Of a stretch of 57,029 bases of DNA, positions 35,596-43,911 are shown piece by piece (position 1 is the stretch's first letter; every line of letters begins with the position of its first letter). A program made the translations under genes and the position numbers. A model generated the notes under the pieces. It did not search any database, was not told where the DNA came from, and saw only the letters and a list, made by a program, of their open reading frames with translations. Source of the stretch: Campylobacterales bacterium (GTDB lineage: Bacteria > Campylobacterota > Campylobacteria > Campylobacterales > Sulfurimonadaceae); contig JAPLGM010000009.1 in NCBI GenBank assembly GCA_026390165.1, forward strand, positions 1 through 57,029, in the 5' to 3' direction.

Positions 35596-37260
35596 ATGAA
35601 AAATAATATTTTGCTATATACTGAAAATTCTTCTTTATTAATGGACCTTTTATCGGATGAGTTTAATATAAGTATAGCAAAATCAAAAGAAGAGATGCTT
35701 CATTTATTACAAGAGCACTCTTTTCAGCTTCTTATTATGTCCGGTGAATATATACTCAGAGGCGATACGTATGGGTACAAAAGCCTTCGTGATCATCCGA
35801 TATTTCACGATATCCCAGTTATCGCGTATAAAGAAATTGTTAATGACAATTTACTCACAAAACTCTATTCACTTAATATTAAAGGGTATATCGAATATCA
35901 CCCTACAAAAGAGAATTTACTAACTAGAATCAAGGATGTTTTACATAGGTCTAATCCCTATATAGGGATGCCAATAGACCGATTTATTAAAGCATTCATA
36001 CGATATGAAGAAGCAATCAATGATGTCTCTAATGTCGTTTATTTGAGCAACTATCTTATTGCGCACTATACGCTAGATAATAAGAAAGCTCAAGATATTA
36101 AAAATTCTATTATTCTTTTAGCGATTGCATTTAAGAAGAATAAGCTGGATAAAATTATTTGTTTTCTCCGTGATATATCACTATCACCCTATTTAGAAAG
36201 AATAATGAACAATTATAAAAATCCTCTATCTATAGATGAGTATATTATAGTGATTTCGCTACAGTATGGAAATTTAGATTATAATGATAAATACAAAATT
36301 GATGTGAATAGTTTAAATGATGAGATGGTTGCTGTTGCCAAAGAAGCGATGCAAAAAAGGAAAATTTATATCTCCTGCAGTCACGATATCTATGCTTTTT
36401 GGGAACGATTAGATGAAGTGCTTAATACGTATTCTAAACTTTCATTAGAAAATTATCATCTCTATCTCCATTATATTTTTAAAATTTTATACAAAGCTTT
36501 GGTCAATTATGGGGCTTTGGAAGCAGAGTTTGATAATTTATTTGAAGATGTTTTAAAGGTTGTTATCATTCCAAAAGGGTGCACGGATGCTAAGATGGGC
36601 GCGTGTATTGACTCTTTTGAGATCGAAAATAATAATGTTTCTTTTGAAAAAGTAACGATCGATGCAAAAATAGCTCTTTTGATTAATTTAAATAAAGTTA
36701 CGGATATCTTGCCGATCGCTCCTCCTAAGGAGAAAAAAATAGTTGATACCTCAATACTCCATTTAATGCACTATAAAGATGAATCAAAAATAAGTGCAGT
36801 TGATTTTTTAAAAGATTTTGAAATCGATAGTGATTTATTGGATGATTTGGCGGACAACGAAAGAGAAGCTAAAAGTTTTCTTTATTTTAAAGAAAGTTTA
36901 ACGCAAGAGATGCTTGAATTGGTTTATAGAACATACATAAAGTATACCCGTTTGATTAACAGTACTATAGTATTTGAAAACTTAGCCTATTCCATAGGGG
37001 CTCTTGCCGAGGTGATTGCTAAAGTCGATCTAGAGTCTCTTGATGAACAGAATCAAAAAATCTTAAAAGAGCATGTTATCGGAATTATTGACGATCTTGG
37101 CTCTTGGAGAAAACATATATTTATCATGCAAGATACACCAGATATTCATTATTTAGACGCTTCGCTTTTAGATAACTGTTCAGAGATAGAAGCTCTGATA
37201 AACCCACAAGTAAAAGAGAGTCAAGCTGAGGAAGACGAGAGTGATTTGGAGTTTTTTTAA
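35596..37260 (+). CDS. Uncharacterised protein: degenerate receiver, helical core, DIH domain and DLEFF tail
   Basis: 554 residues, last gene of the operon, 5 bases after cheB. Residues 1-115 follow the receiver pattern (NILLYTENSSLL; FQLLIMSGEYIL; DIPVIAYKE; YIEYHPT), but the acidic pair is gone and Ser stands at the phospho-acceptor position (about 49), so it is a pseudo-receiver. The centre is helical without recognised motifs; a cysteine-containing stretch GCTDAKMGACIDSFEIEN is conspicuous. From about 415 to the end it resembles the protein at 37261-38739: a helical region, SWRKHIFIMQDTPDIHYLDASL, an acidic linker and the terminal DLEFF. Function unknown; the operon position suggests signalling output or array organisation. 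Confidence 0.78.
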   Translation: MKNNILLYTENSSLLMDLLSDEFNISIAKSKEEMLHLLQEHSFQLLIMSGEYILRGDTYGYKSLRDHPIFHDIPVIAYKEIVNDNLLTKLYSLNIKGYIEYHPTKENLLTRIKDVLHRSNPYIGMPIDRFIKAFIRYEEAINDVSNVVYLSNYLIAHYTLDNKKAQDIKNSIILLAIAFKKNKLDKIICFLRDISLSPYLERIMNNYKNPLSIDEYIIVISLQYGNLDYNDKYKIDVNSLNDEMVAVAKEAMQKRKIYISCSHDIYAFWERLDEVLNTYSKLSLENYHLYLHYIFKILYKALVNYGALEAEFDNLFEDVLKVVIIPKGCTDAKMGACIDSFEIENNNVSFEKVTIDAKIALLINLNKVTDILPIAPPKEKKIVDTSILHLMHYKDESKISAVDFLKDFEIDSDLLDDLADNEREAKSFLYFKESLTQEMLELVYRTYIKYTRLINSTIVFENLAYSIGALAEVIAKVDLESLDEQNQKILKEHVIGIIDDLGSWRKHIFIMQDTPDIHYLDASLLDNCSEIEALINPQVKESQAEEDESDLEFF

Positions 37261-37278
37261 TTAAAAAAATTCCAAATC
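37243..37278. terminator. 36-base near-perfect palindrome at convergent stops
   Basis: The two convergent genes end at 37260 and 37261 with no gap. Both encode ...DLEFF-stop, and the codons used make the junction symmetrical: 17 of 18 pairs match around 37260.5. The hairpin ends in a run of T on either strand, so it can act as a bidirectional terminator while coding for both C-termini. Confidence 0.6.
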
Positions 37279-38739
37279 TTCTTCCACTTCATTGGATTCA
37301 GTTTGGGCACTATTTTGCTCAAATGAGTTTTTTAGCTCTAAAATAGTGTTATATAAAGAGCTATCTAAGTAATGGATATCTTCAGTGGTTTGTGTAATAA
37401 ATACGTGCTCTTTCCAGTTAATTAAATCATCAAGTATACTTTGCATTGCTGCTTTGATCATATATCCATTTGAATCAATATGCTCTTGCGATAACTCGTG
37501 TAAATACTTCGATGTCAATTCAACGGCATCGGCTAAATCAGAGAACTCAATAAGCCTAATGAGTTGATTTGCGTATAATTTAAATATAGCTGCTATCGTT
37601 TCCAGTGTTGAATGTTTTTGAGAATATTCGAACTCATACAGCTCGCTTTGTATATCAATCTCTAATTCGTTTAGCTCTTCGAGATCGTCTGCTATCGTGT
37701 CTCTAAGCGTTGTAATATAATTTGTGGCACTTATTTTATAGTTATGGGTGCGTCTTAACAGCATTTCATTTGTCTCAAGTGAAGTTTTTTCAAGAATTTT
37801 TTCAACTTTTTGTTTTTCTTCCTCGGGAGTAGTAAAAATATTTCTTGTTAAGAACTCTTCTAATATCTCTTTATTCGCTTTAAGTTTTTGTTTTTGATAC
37901 TCAATCATACGAATTTGTTTTACTTGAATCGTTATATCATTCAGCACTATAATATAACCTATTCCATCTACCGTTGGAATTTTAATTTCATGTTTGCGAG
38001 GCATATAGAAGAATGGGGTATTTTCATTTTTGAAAATTATTCTTTGCTCATTATCCGTATTATCCCGAATTTTTTTAAATGATATTTTTTCTCCATTATT
38101 AGATAAAAATATGGATTCAATTCTAGCAATATCATCGCCTATGGCCACTTCGAGATTCTTTTTTAGTAACATTTCTGTTAGTAATTCATTTAGATAGACT
38201 ATTTTTTGATTATTATCTACAACAAAAACAGGAGATGGCATACTTTGTAAAAAATATTGAGCTGTCTTTTTGACTGCTTTTGAGATTTTTTCATTTTGAA
38301 GTTTTATATGGTATTTTTTTGCATCTATTTTATTCTTTAGCTCTGAAAGCATATCGTATAGCGTAGTTATAACATTATCTTCATAAATAGGCTTAAGCAT
38401 ATAGTGGTTAACGCCATTACTGATTGCTCTAGTGAATTTATCAACATCAGTGAATCCAGAGATAATGCAAATGGGGATGTCACGAGATATTTCTCTGATT
38501 TTTTGTGTCATATCTAAGCCATCCATTCCAGGCATTTCGATATCGGTAAATACTATATCAATAGGTTTATTTTTAAAAATAGCTAGCCCTTCTAGGCCAT
38601 TGTCAGCACTGTAAACAGTATGGAAAAACTGTTTGAATACTAATTTCATACTATCTCTAATATCTTTTTCGTCTTCAACATACAGTACTGTGAACTCTCT
38701 GCCAAGCTCTTTTAATTTTAATAGTATTTGCCCATCCAT
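37261..38739 (-). CDS. Response regulator with PAS-like region, DIH domain and DLEFF tail
   Basis: 492 residues. An intact receiver (about 15-135) has LYVEDEKD, Asp66 in VFTDIEMPGMDG and LKPIY. A PAS-like region follows (about 165-285: SPVFVVDNNQKIVYLNELL; GYIIVLNDIT), then a coiled coil (about 290-345). The C-terminal 150 residues are helical and end with NWKEHVFITQTTEDIHYLDSSL, an acidic stretch and EEDLEFF. The last part resembles that of the convergent gene at 35596-37260. This gene is transcribed towards the chemotaxis operon and has its own promoter region. Receiver phosphorylation by the local CheA is plausible but not shown. Confidence 0.85.
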   Translation of the reverse strand: MDGQILLKLKELGREFTVLYVEDEKDIRDSMKLVFKQFFHTVYSADNGLEGLAIFKNKPIDIVFTDIEMPGMDGLDMTQKIREISRDIPICIISGFTDVDKFTRAISNGVNHYMLKPIYEDNVITTLYDMLSELKNKIDAKKYHIKLQNEKISKAVKKTAQYFLQSMPSPVFVVDNNQKIVYLNELLTEMLLKKNLEVAIGDDIARIESIFLSNNGEKISFKKIRDNTDNEQRIIFKNENTPFFYMPRKHEIKIPTVDGIGYIIVLNDITIQVKQIRMIEYQKQKLKANKEILEEFLTRNIFTTPEEEKQKVEKILEKTSLETNEMLLRRTHNYKISATNYITTLRDTIADDLEELNELEIDIQSELYEFEYSQKHSTLETIAAIFKLYANQLIRLIEFSDLADAVELTSKYLHELSQEHIDSNGYMIKAAMQSILDDLINWKEHVFITQTTEDIHYLDSSLYNTILELKNSFEQNSAQTESNEVEEDLEFF

Positions 38740-38825
38740 CTAAACTTCCTATGTGCAGTTCAAAATTTTCTTTTAGTTTGTCAATATAGCATATTAAACT
38801 AAAATTAAATATTTTACTAAATCCT

Positions 38826-39491
38826 TTACTTTCCAACTTCGTTAAGTGGACGAAATTGATACGTATCGGGATCATAATAGTCGATAGCTCCTGTTTCGAT
38901 ATCATAATACCACCCATGGATAAAGAGATTTTCTTCATCGGCGAGTTTTTTAACGTAGGGATAGGTGAGAAGATTTTCGATTTGAGTAATGATCGAGAGA
39001 CGTTCGGTTGCACGGAGTAACTCTCTCTTATCGGCACTCTCCCCTAACGCGAGGGTTGCCATTGATTTGGCTTTTTCCCCTAATGTTAGCCATTTGGCAG
39101 TATGAATCATTGATGGGTTACATGAGGGCTTGTAAAGTGCTTCAATAGCACCGCAATGGGAATGACCGCATATAATAATTTCAGAGACTTCCAAGACTCC
39201 CACAGCATATTCAATACCTGCCGCAGTTGAGTGAAAATCTTCATCAAGCTTATAGGGGGCCACGAAATTTCCAACATTACGAACAACGAAAAGATCCCCT
39301 GGAGTCGATTGGACGATGAGATCAGGAATTACACGCGAATCAGAGCATCCAATAAATAGAGTTTTTGGACTTTGACCCTCTTTAGCAAGATTCAAGAGAT
39401 ACTCTTCATGTTTTTTAAAGTACGTTTGCTGAAACGTCTCATTCCCCTCTGCAAACTTTTTAAGTCGCTGGATATTTTGATTTAATGGCAT
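38826..39491 (-). CDS. Beta-class carbonic anhydrase
   Basis: 221 residues, interconverting CO2 and bicarbonate. The zinc ligands and the catalytic dyad are all visible: Cys49, Asp51 and Arg53 in IGCSDSRV, then His110 and Cys113 in CGHSHCGAIEAL. VVRNVGNFVAP completes the active-site region. The rest (DIETGAIDYYD near the end) fits the bacterial type. For an autotroph, bicarbonate supply is the obvious use. The start overlaps the upstream small gene by 10 bases, so they form one transcript. Confidence 0.95.
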   Translation of the reverse strand: MPLNQNIQRLKKFAEGNETFQQTYFKKHEEYLLNLAKEGQSPKTLFIGCSDSRVIPDLIVQSTPGDLFVVRNVGNFVAPYKLDEDFHSTAAGIEYAVGVLEVSEIIICGHSHCGAIEALYKPSCNPSMIHTAKWLTLGEKAKSMATLALGESADKRELLRATERLSIITQIENLLTYPYVKKLADEENLFIHGWYYDIETGAIDYYDPDTYQFRPLNEVGK

Positions 39492-39754
39492 TCTTTGATC
39501 CCTAAAGAGTTTAATATTTTTTCAAAAACAGCTCCCCCTTCACGGTCACAATCATCATGATATTCGATTGTAATCATCCGTTTATCTCCTGTAACAGCTC
39601 CACTGTAAATATTAGCCTCTATGGAGCACAGTGGCGTAGATTCCGCGATGGCTTTTTCGATTCGAAGGTGATCCTCTTCGGTTGAATAGGCAAGGGAGAG
39701 TTTCGAATAACGTTCTTCGGATTTGTGATCTGCGATAATGGAGCATTTTGGCAT
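39482..39754 (-). CDS. Small protein of unknown function upstream of carbonic anhydrase
   Basis: 90 residues, no membrane segment or recognised domain. It begins MPKCSIIADHKSEERYSKL and ends GIKECH. Two cysteines at the extremes (positions 4 and 89) and a His/Asp-rich stretch (EYHDDCDREGG) could bind metal. The 3' end overlaps the carbonic anhydrase start by 10 bases, so translation is coupled. It starts about 40 bases after radA on the same strand. Confidence 0.65.
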   Translation of the reverse strand: MPKCSIIADHKSEERYSKLSLAYSTEEDHLRIEKAIAESTPLCSIEANIYSGAVTGDKRMITIEYHDDCDREGGAVFEKILNSLGIKECH

Positions 39755-39793
39755 GATAAATTTCCTTAGGTTTAATGTACTTATTATAGCTAC

Positions 39794-41152
39794 TTAGAGT
39801 TGAAACCACTCCAAAAGTTTACTGACTTCGTCAATCTCATAACATTTAAGGGCGGTTTTTTCAAGCGGCTTTTTGGGAACGAGTGCCTTGCTGATTTGCT
39901 GAGAGTGGGCCTCTTTGAGGCGCTGATCGAGTTGATACACTTCACGAATATCCCCTACAAGAGAGACTTCACCGATAAAGACGGTCTCTTTAGAAATGGC
40001 GCGATTACGAAAACTGCTGATAATAGCCGCTAATATTGCCAAATCAGCAGAGGTCTCGGTAATTTTAATCCCCCCTGTAATATTGACAAAAACATCATAG
40101 CTATTGAGGGGAATTTCGAGCTTACGTTCTAGCAGGGCTAAGAGCATATTAAGACGGTTATTATCAAACCCTGTCGCTTGACGTTTAGGATTGGGGGCGT
40201 GAGTATCGCTTACCAATGCTTGTACTTCGAGGACGATAGGGCGTGATCCCTCCATAATGACGGTAAGGGCGGAACCGCTTTGGGATTTATTACGGTTGAA
40301 AAAACGAGAAGAGAGGTCTTTTGCCGACATTAATCCTTCACTACGCATCTCAAATACCCCTATCTCGCTAGTAGGACCAAAACGGTTTTTAAATCCTCTT
40401 AAAATGCGAAGTTCATGACCGCTATCCCCTTCAAAATATAAAACGACATCCACCATGTGTTCCAACACACGGGGTCCCGCTATGGAACCCTCTTTCGTGA
40501 TATGACCGATAAGAAAGATAGCGATGCGACGCTCTTTGGCAATGCGCATCAGCTCAAAAGTGATTTGGCGTACTTGTGTCACCGATCCGGGGGCGGATGC
40601 GATGGTTTCGGAATAAAGGGTTTGGATGGAGTCGATAATGATGCACTCGTAGCTTCGTTCATGGAGTTCGCTTAGCACTTGCTCAAGTCGTATTTCGGCG
40701 AGGAGATAGAGATTATCAACATTCGCCCCCAGACGATTCGCACGGAGTTTAATCTGCCCCTCACTCTCTTCACCGCTGACGTAGAGAACATTACGGTTTT
40801 GTTTCGCCAGATTTGAACCGATTTTGAGGAGGAGAGTTGATTTCCCCACCCCAGGGCTTCCTCCGATAAGGACAAGTGACCCCGGAACAATCCCACCGCC
40901 TAGAACCATATCGAGTTCCGCATCATCGCTGCTATAACGCTCTGTTGTCTCTTCTACTATTTTTGTGATCTCTTTGGCTTTGGAAGCAGCCGATGGGGAT
41001 GAGGATGAGGTGAGTTTGACAATATCTTGTTGTTGCTCATTGAGCTCTATAAAGCTATCCCATCCACCGCAATTAGTACATTTTCCCATCCATTTTGGGG
41101 TGGTAAATCCGCAGTGTTGACATTCGAAGAGGGTTGTTTTTTTCTTGGCCAT
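39794..41152 (-). CDS. radA: DNA repair protein RadA (Sms)
   Basis: 452 residues. An N-terminal zinc finger (CQHCGFTTPKWMGKCTNCGGW) is followed by a RecA-like ATPase with Walker A GGSPGVGKST and Walker B IIIDSIQT. The family KNRFG motif (GFKNRFGPTSEIGVF) and a Lon-like C-terminal domain follow. RadA is a branch-migration helicase in recombinational repair. Length is standard. The mazF gene lies 3 bases upstream on the same strand. Confidence 0.96.
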   Translation of the reverse strand: MAKKKTTLFECQHCGFTTPKWMGKCTNCGGWDSFIELNEQQQDIVKLTSSSSPSAASKAKEITKIVEETTERYSSDDAELDMVLGGGIVPGSLVLIGGSPGVGKSTLLLKIGSNLAKQNRNVLYVSGEESEGQIKLRANRLGANVDNLYLLAEIRLEQVLSELHERSYECIIIDSIQTLYSETIASAPGSVTQVRQITFELMRIAKERRIAIFLIGHITKEGSIAGPRVLEHMVDVVLYFEGDSGHELRILRGFKNRFGPTSEIGVFEMRSEGLMSAKDLSSRFFNRNKSQSGSALTVIMEGSRPIVLEVQALVSDTHAPNPKRQATGFDNNRLNMLLALLERKLEIPLNSYDVFVNITGGIKITETSADLAILAAIISSFRNRAISKETVFIGEVSLVGDIREVYQLDQRLKEAHSQQISKALVPKKPLEKTALKCYEIDEVSKLLEWFQL

Positions 41153-41155
41153 TGT

Positions 41156-41488
41156 TTATCTTTCGTATTCAAATATTTCTTGAAGTTTAAGGCAAATCTC
41201 TTCAGCAATATTTGACTCAATTGTGCCAATTTTTTTGAGAAGACGTTGTTTATCAACACTACGAATTTGATCCAGTAGAATTAGTCCCTCTTTATTATCA
41301 AGACTGATTTTAATTCGCATAGGAAAATTAAATCCTTTACTTGTTAGAGGTGCAACGATAACGGTACGCAAAAGATTCATTTCATTGGGAGAAATGATAA
41401 CGCAGGGGCGTGTTTTTTGTATTTCACTGCCCAAGGTAGGATCGAGGGATACAAGCCAAATATCAAACCGTTTAATCACCACTCCCAT
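41156..41488 (-). CDS. mazF: MazF/PemK-family endoribonuclease toxin
   Basis: 110 residues with the MazF fold: VIKRFDIWLVSLDPTLGSEIQKTRPCVIISPNEMN, VIVAPLTSKG, and LDQIRSVDKQRLLKKIGTI. The conserved Arg in KTRPC and the Thr of APLTS are catalytic or RNA-binding in the family. It cleaves mRNA and is held inactive by the upstream antitoxin, whose stop overlaps the toxin start by 13 bases. The pair lies between radA and ftsY. Confidence 0.92.
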   Translation of the reverse strand: MGVVIKRFDIWLVSLDPTLGSEIQKTRPCVIISPNEMNLLRTVIVAPLTSKGFNFPMRIKISLDNKEGLILLDQIRSVDKQRLLKKIGTIESNIAEEICLKLQEIFEYER

Positions 41489-41727
41489 CCCTCAAAGTCG
41501 AGGTCATTACCGAGAAAAGTTTCTTCTTCTAATGTTGGATTTTCAAGTAGTGCTTTTTTAATTTGTTCTTCCCATCCCTCACGCGGTTTTTTTTGGATGG
41601 GTTTGAGGAGAAGCCCTTGTGAGGTGACCTCAAATTCGAGAGAGGTGTTTTCTAAATGGGCTTGTTTAATGATTGCTTTTGGGATACGAACCCCTTGAGA
41701 GTTGCCGATTTTGATGAGCATGGTCAT
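41476..41727 (-). CDS. mazE: MazE/AbrB-family antitoxin
   Basis: 83 residues. The N-terminal swapped-hairpin DNA-binding domain is clear (LIKIGNSQGVRIPKAIIKQA). The acidic C-terminal tail (EEETFLGNDLDFEGWEW) is the expected toxin-binding part. AGGAGT lies 6 bases before the start. It should repress its own promoter by binding the palindrome at 41749-41773. Confidence 0.92.
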   Translation of the reverse strand: MTMLIKIGNSQGVRIPKAIIKQAHLENTSLEFEVTSQGLLLKPIQKKPREGWEEQIKKALLENPTLEEETFLGNDLDFEGWEW

Positions 41728-41748
41728 GGCGTACTCCTAATTAGTAAT

Positions 41749-41773
41749 TATGTAATCATAAAGTAATTACATA
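41749..41773. promoter_or_regulatory. Palindromic operator upstream of mazEF
   Basis: TATGTAAT (41749-41756) and ATTACATA (41766-41773) are perfect inverted copies with a 9-base spacer, overlapped by two direct AGTAATTA copies. The position 20-45 bases upstream of the mazE start is right for an autoregulatory site. Confidence 0.6.
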
Positions 41774-41792
41774 GTGATGTCAATGGTAAATA

Positions 41793-42680
41793 TTAATTAT
41801 TTTTTTCTTCCCTAAAAATCGCATCTAAAATCCCATCCACAAACTCATATTTGTTAAAGGGGATCAAATGCTCAGGCTGTTCACCGACGCCGATATAAAG
41901 GATAGGGAGTTCAAGGGCGTAGGCGATACTAAATACAGACCCCCCCTTCGCTGTTCCATCGAGTTTTGTAATAATAATTCCATCGATACCGATCATCTCA
42001 TTAAACGCTTTGGCTTGCGCAATAGCAGAACTCCCCTGTGTTCCATCAAGAACGAGAATTTTATGATGAGGTGCACCTGTATGGGCTCTATCACAGATAC
42101 GGACAATTTTTTTGAGCTCATTTCCGAGATTGGTTTGGGTATGAAGTCGCCCCGCTGTATCAATGATCACCTGCTCAAATCCGCGTGCTTTGGCCGATTC
42201 GATAGTATCGTATGCTACCGCAGAGGGATCATGCCCTTGACGAGAGGAGACGATAGGAACTTCCAGTTTATCCGCCCAACGGGTAAGTTGTTCAATAGCG
42301 GCAGCACGGAAGGTATCAGCAGCTCCCAGTATTACTCTATCTCCATTGTTGAGATGGCGTTGTGCGAGTTTAGCAATCGTCGTTGTTTTCCCCGCACCAT
42401 TGACACCTATAACAAGGGTGACCGTCGGTTTTTCGGGATTATCGGGGAGGGTGTTCTGAGCAAAACTCAGTGTTGCAAGAAGTTTGGAACGCAACTGTTC
42501 ACGGGTAATCTCATTTTGGTACAACTCTCGCAAAATTATTTCGACAAGATCATATTCTACATCAGCTTCGAGGAGGATATACTCTAGCTCCTCTTTGGTG
42601 ATTTTAACTTTTTTTTCAGGGATGATAGAGCTAATAGCCTCAAGTGTTTTTTGGAGCCCTTTTTTGATAAAACCAAACAT
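41793..42680 (-). CDS. ftsY: Signal recognition particle receptor FtsY
   Basis: 295 residues. Only the NG part is present, without the long acidic A domain of the E. coli protein. GTPase motifs: LVIGVNGAGKTTTIAKLA (G1), DTFRAAAIEQL, DTAGRLHTQTNL (G3) and TKLDGTAKGG (G4). It docks ribosome-bound SRP at the membrane. The start lies 2 bases after the stop of the TlpA-like gene on the same strand, so both are in one operon. Confidence 0.96.
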   Translation of the reverse strand: MFGFIKKGLQKTLEAISSIIPEKKVKITKEELEYILLEADVEYDLVEIILRELYQNEITREQLRSKLLATLSFAQNTLPDNPEKPTVTLVIGVNGAGKTTTIAKLAQRHLNNGDRVILGAADTFRAAAIEQLTRWADKLEVPIVSSRQGHDPSAVAYDTIESAKARGFEQVIIDTAGRLHTQTNLGNELKKIVRICDRAHTGAPHHKILVLDGTQGSSAIAQAKAFNEMIGIDGIIITKLDGTAKGGSVFSIAYALELPILYIGVGEQPEHLIPFNKYEFVDGILDAIFREEKNN

Positions 42681-42682
42681 AC

Positions 42683-43234
42683 TTATTTTCCTAACGCTTG
42701 CGCAATGTCACTATCGATCATCTCTTCAGGGGTAGCGCCTACATAGTGGGTGATGTATTGACCATTTTTGTATAATATCATAAGGGGGATAGGAAAATTT
42801 TGCCCCACTCCGATGGTTGCAGCAATGGCGCGTGCGAGGTTTTGATTCTCGGCTTTGTTGGAAATGAGATAATTACCGCCATATTTTTGTTTGAATTTTT
42901 CAAGCTCATCATTCGAAACATCGTCTTCGATGGTGATTCCCATAACGATCAGTTTATCGCCATATTTTTTTTGAAGATTCCCCAAATGAAGCACTTCAGC
43001 ACGGCATGGAGGACAATAGGTTGCGAAAATGTCGAATAAAACGACGTTCTCTTTTCCCGCATCAAGGGTAAAGTTGGCTCCCCGTTTCTCAACGTTGTAC
43101 GATTTTCCGTTGGTATCAAGAAGTTTGAATGATGCGGTTGAAACCAATGTTTCATCAGTGGATTTGTCACTGCCGCATCCGCTAAAGAGGAGTGTAATAG
43201 AGATCAGAGGGATAAATAGAGTTGTAAAACGCAT
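42683..43234 (-). CDS. TlpA-like thioredoxin-fold lipoprotein
   Basis: 183 residues. A lipoprotein signal peptide ends in LLFSGC (Cys20). The thioredoxin domain has the redox motif CPPC in IFATYCPPCRAEVLHLG and a cis-Pro region (FPIPLMILY). It is anchored in the cell envelope and probably reduces disulfides of c-type cytochromes or other exported proteins, by family analogy. It is co-transcribed with ftsY. Confidence 0.9.
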   Translation of the reverse strand: MRFTTLFIPLISITLLFSGCGSDKSTDETLVSTASFKLLDTNGKSYNVEKRGANFTLDAGKENVVLFDIFATYCPPCRAEVLHLGNLQKKYGDKLIVMGITIEDDVSNDELEKFKQKYGGNYLISNKAENQNLARAIAATIGVGQNFPIPLMILYKNGQYITHYVGATPEEMIDSDIAQALGK

Positions 43235-43290
43235 AGATAACCTTTGTAATTAGCTAGAATATGGGAATTATATCAAGTAAAGGTTTAGAC

Positions 43291-43911
43291 GTGACCAAAA
43301 GTGATTTCCGCTGTGAGTGTTTGCAAAAACTTCGAAGTCTCCCCCCTTCGGGGAAAAGAGTTCGTGATGCCCGTGTCAATGAGCATCTCTTAAGCGTAAT
43401 TCGTCATACACACGCAAAACGAATATTATTTTATTGGCCTTTTGGATTTGAAGCGGATATACGTAAAACTATTTTTAAATTGCGCTCTGAAAAGTTATTA
43501 TACTTGCCTTTTATGGAGGGTGTCAGTTTCAAAATGGTACCATTAAGATTACCATTGGAGCGTAAAGCTTTTGGGATTTATGAGCCAAGGGTATCGACTA
43601 TAAATATAAGATTAATTGATATAGCTATTGTCCCTGTTATAGGTGTAGATGGCGTGGGCGGTCGAATAGGTTTCGGCAAAGGTATGTATGATCGTTTTTT
43701 TCCCACACTAAAATCGAAACCGTTAACACTTTTCGTGCAGTCCAGTCGTTGTGTTTCACCGTTATTTTTATGTGACGAGTATGATATACGAGGCGATTTG
43801 CTAATCACACCAGATGGGGTGCATAGACTAAAGGATTTTTATGATAAACAGCCTTCTCGTAAGCGGTGGAGCAGCCACCCTAGGAGGGGTAGTCGGATTT
43901 TTAATTTCTAA
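43291..43911 (+). CDS. 5-formyltetrahydrofolate cyclo-ligase
   Basis: About 206 residues from the GTG at 43291 (AAAGG stands 7 bases before it; an ATG at 43261 has no such site). It converts 5-formyl-THF + ATP to 5,10-methenyl-THF. Family parts: LFYWPFGFEADI, LYLPFMEG, AFGIYEP, and VIGVDGVGGRIGFGKGMYDRFF with LITPDGVHRL near the end. The last 71 bases overlap the start of the RNase Y gene in another frame, so the tail after KDFYDKQ is basic and not family-like. Confidence 0.92.
   Translation: MTKSDFRCECLQKLRSLPPSGKRVRDARVNEHLLSVIRHTHAKRILFYWPFGFEADIRKTIFKLRSEKLLYLPFMEGVSFKMVPLRLPLERKAFGIYEPRVSTINIRLIDIAIVPVIGVDGVGGRIGFGKGMYDRFFPTLKSKPLTLFVQSSRCVSPLFLCDEYDIRGDLLITPDGVHRLKDFYDKQPSRKRWSSHPRRGSRIFNF

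Noticed and set aside
41868-42587. A 239-codon plus-strand frame opposite ftsY
   Set aside because: It is antisense to a conserved GTPase gene and has no recognisable motif; the codon pattern of ftsY produces it.
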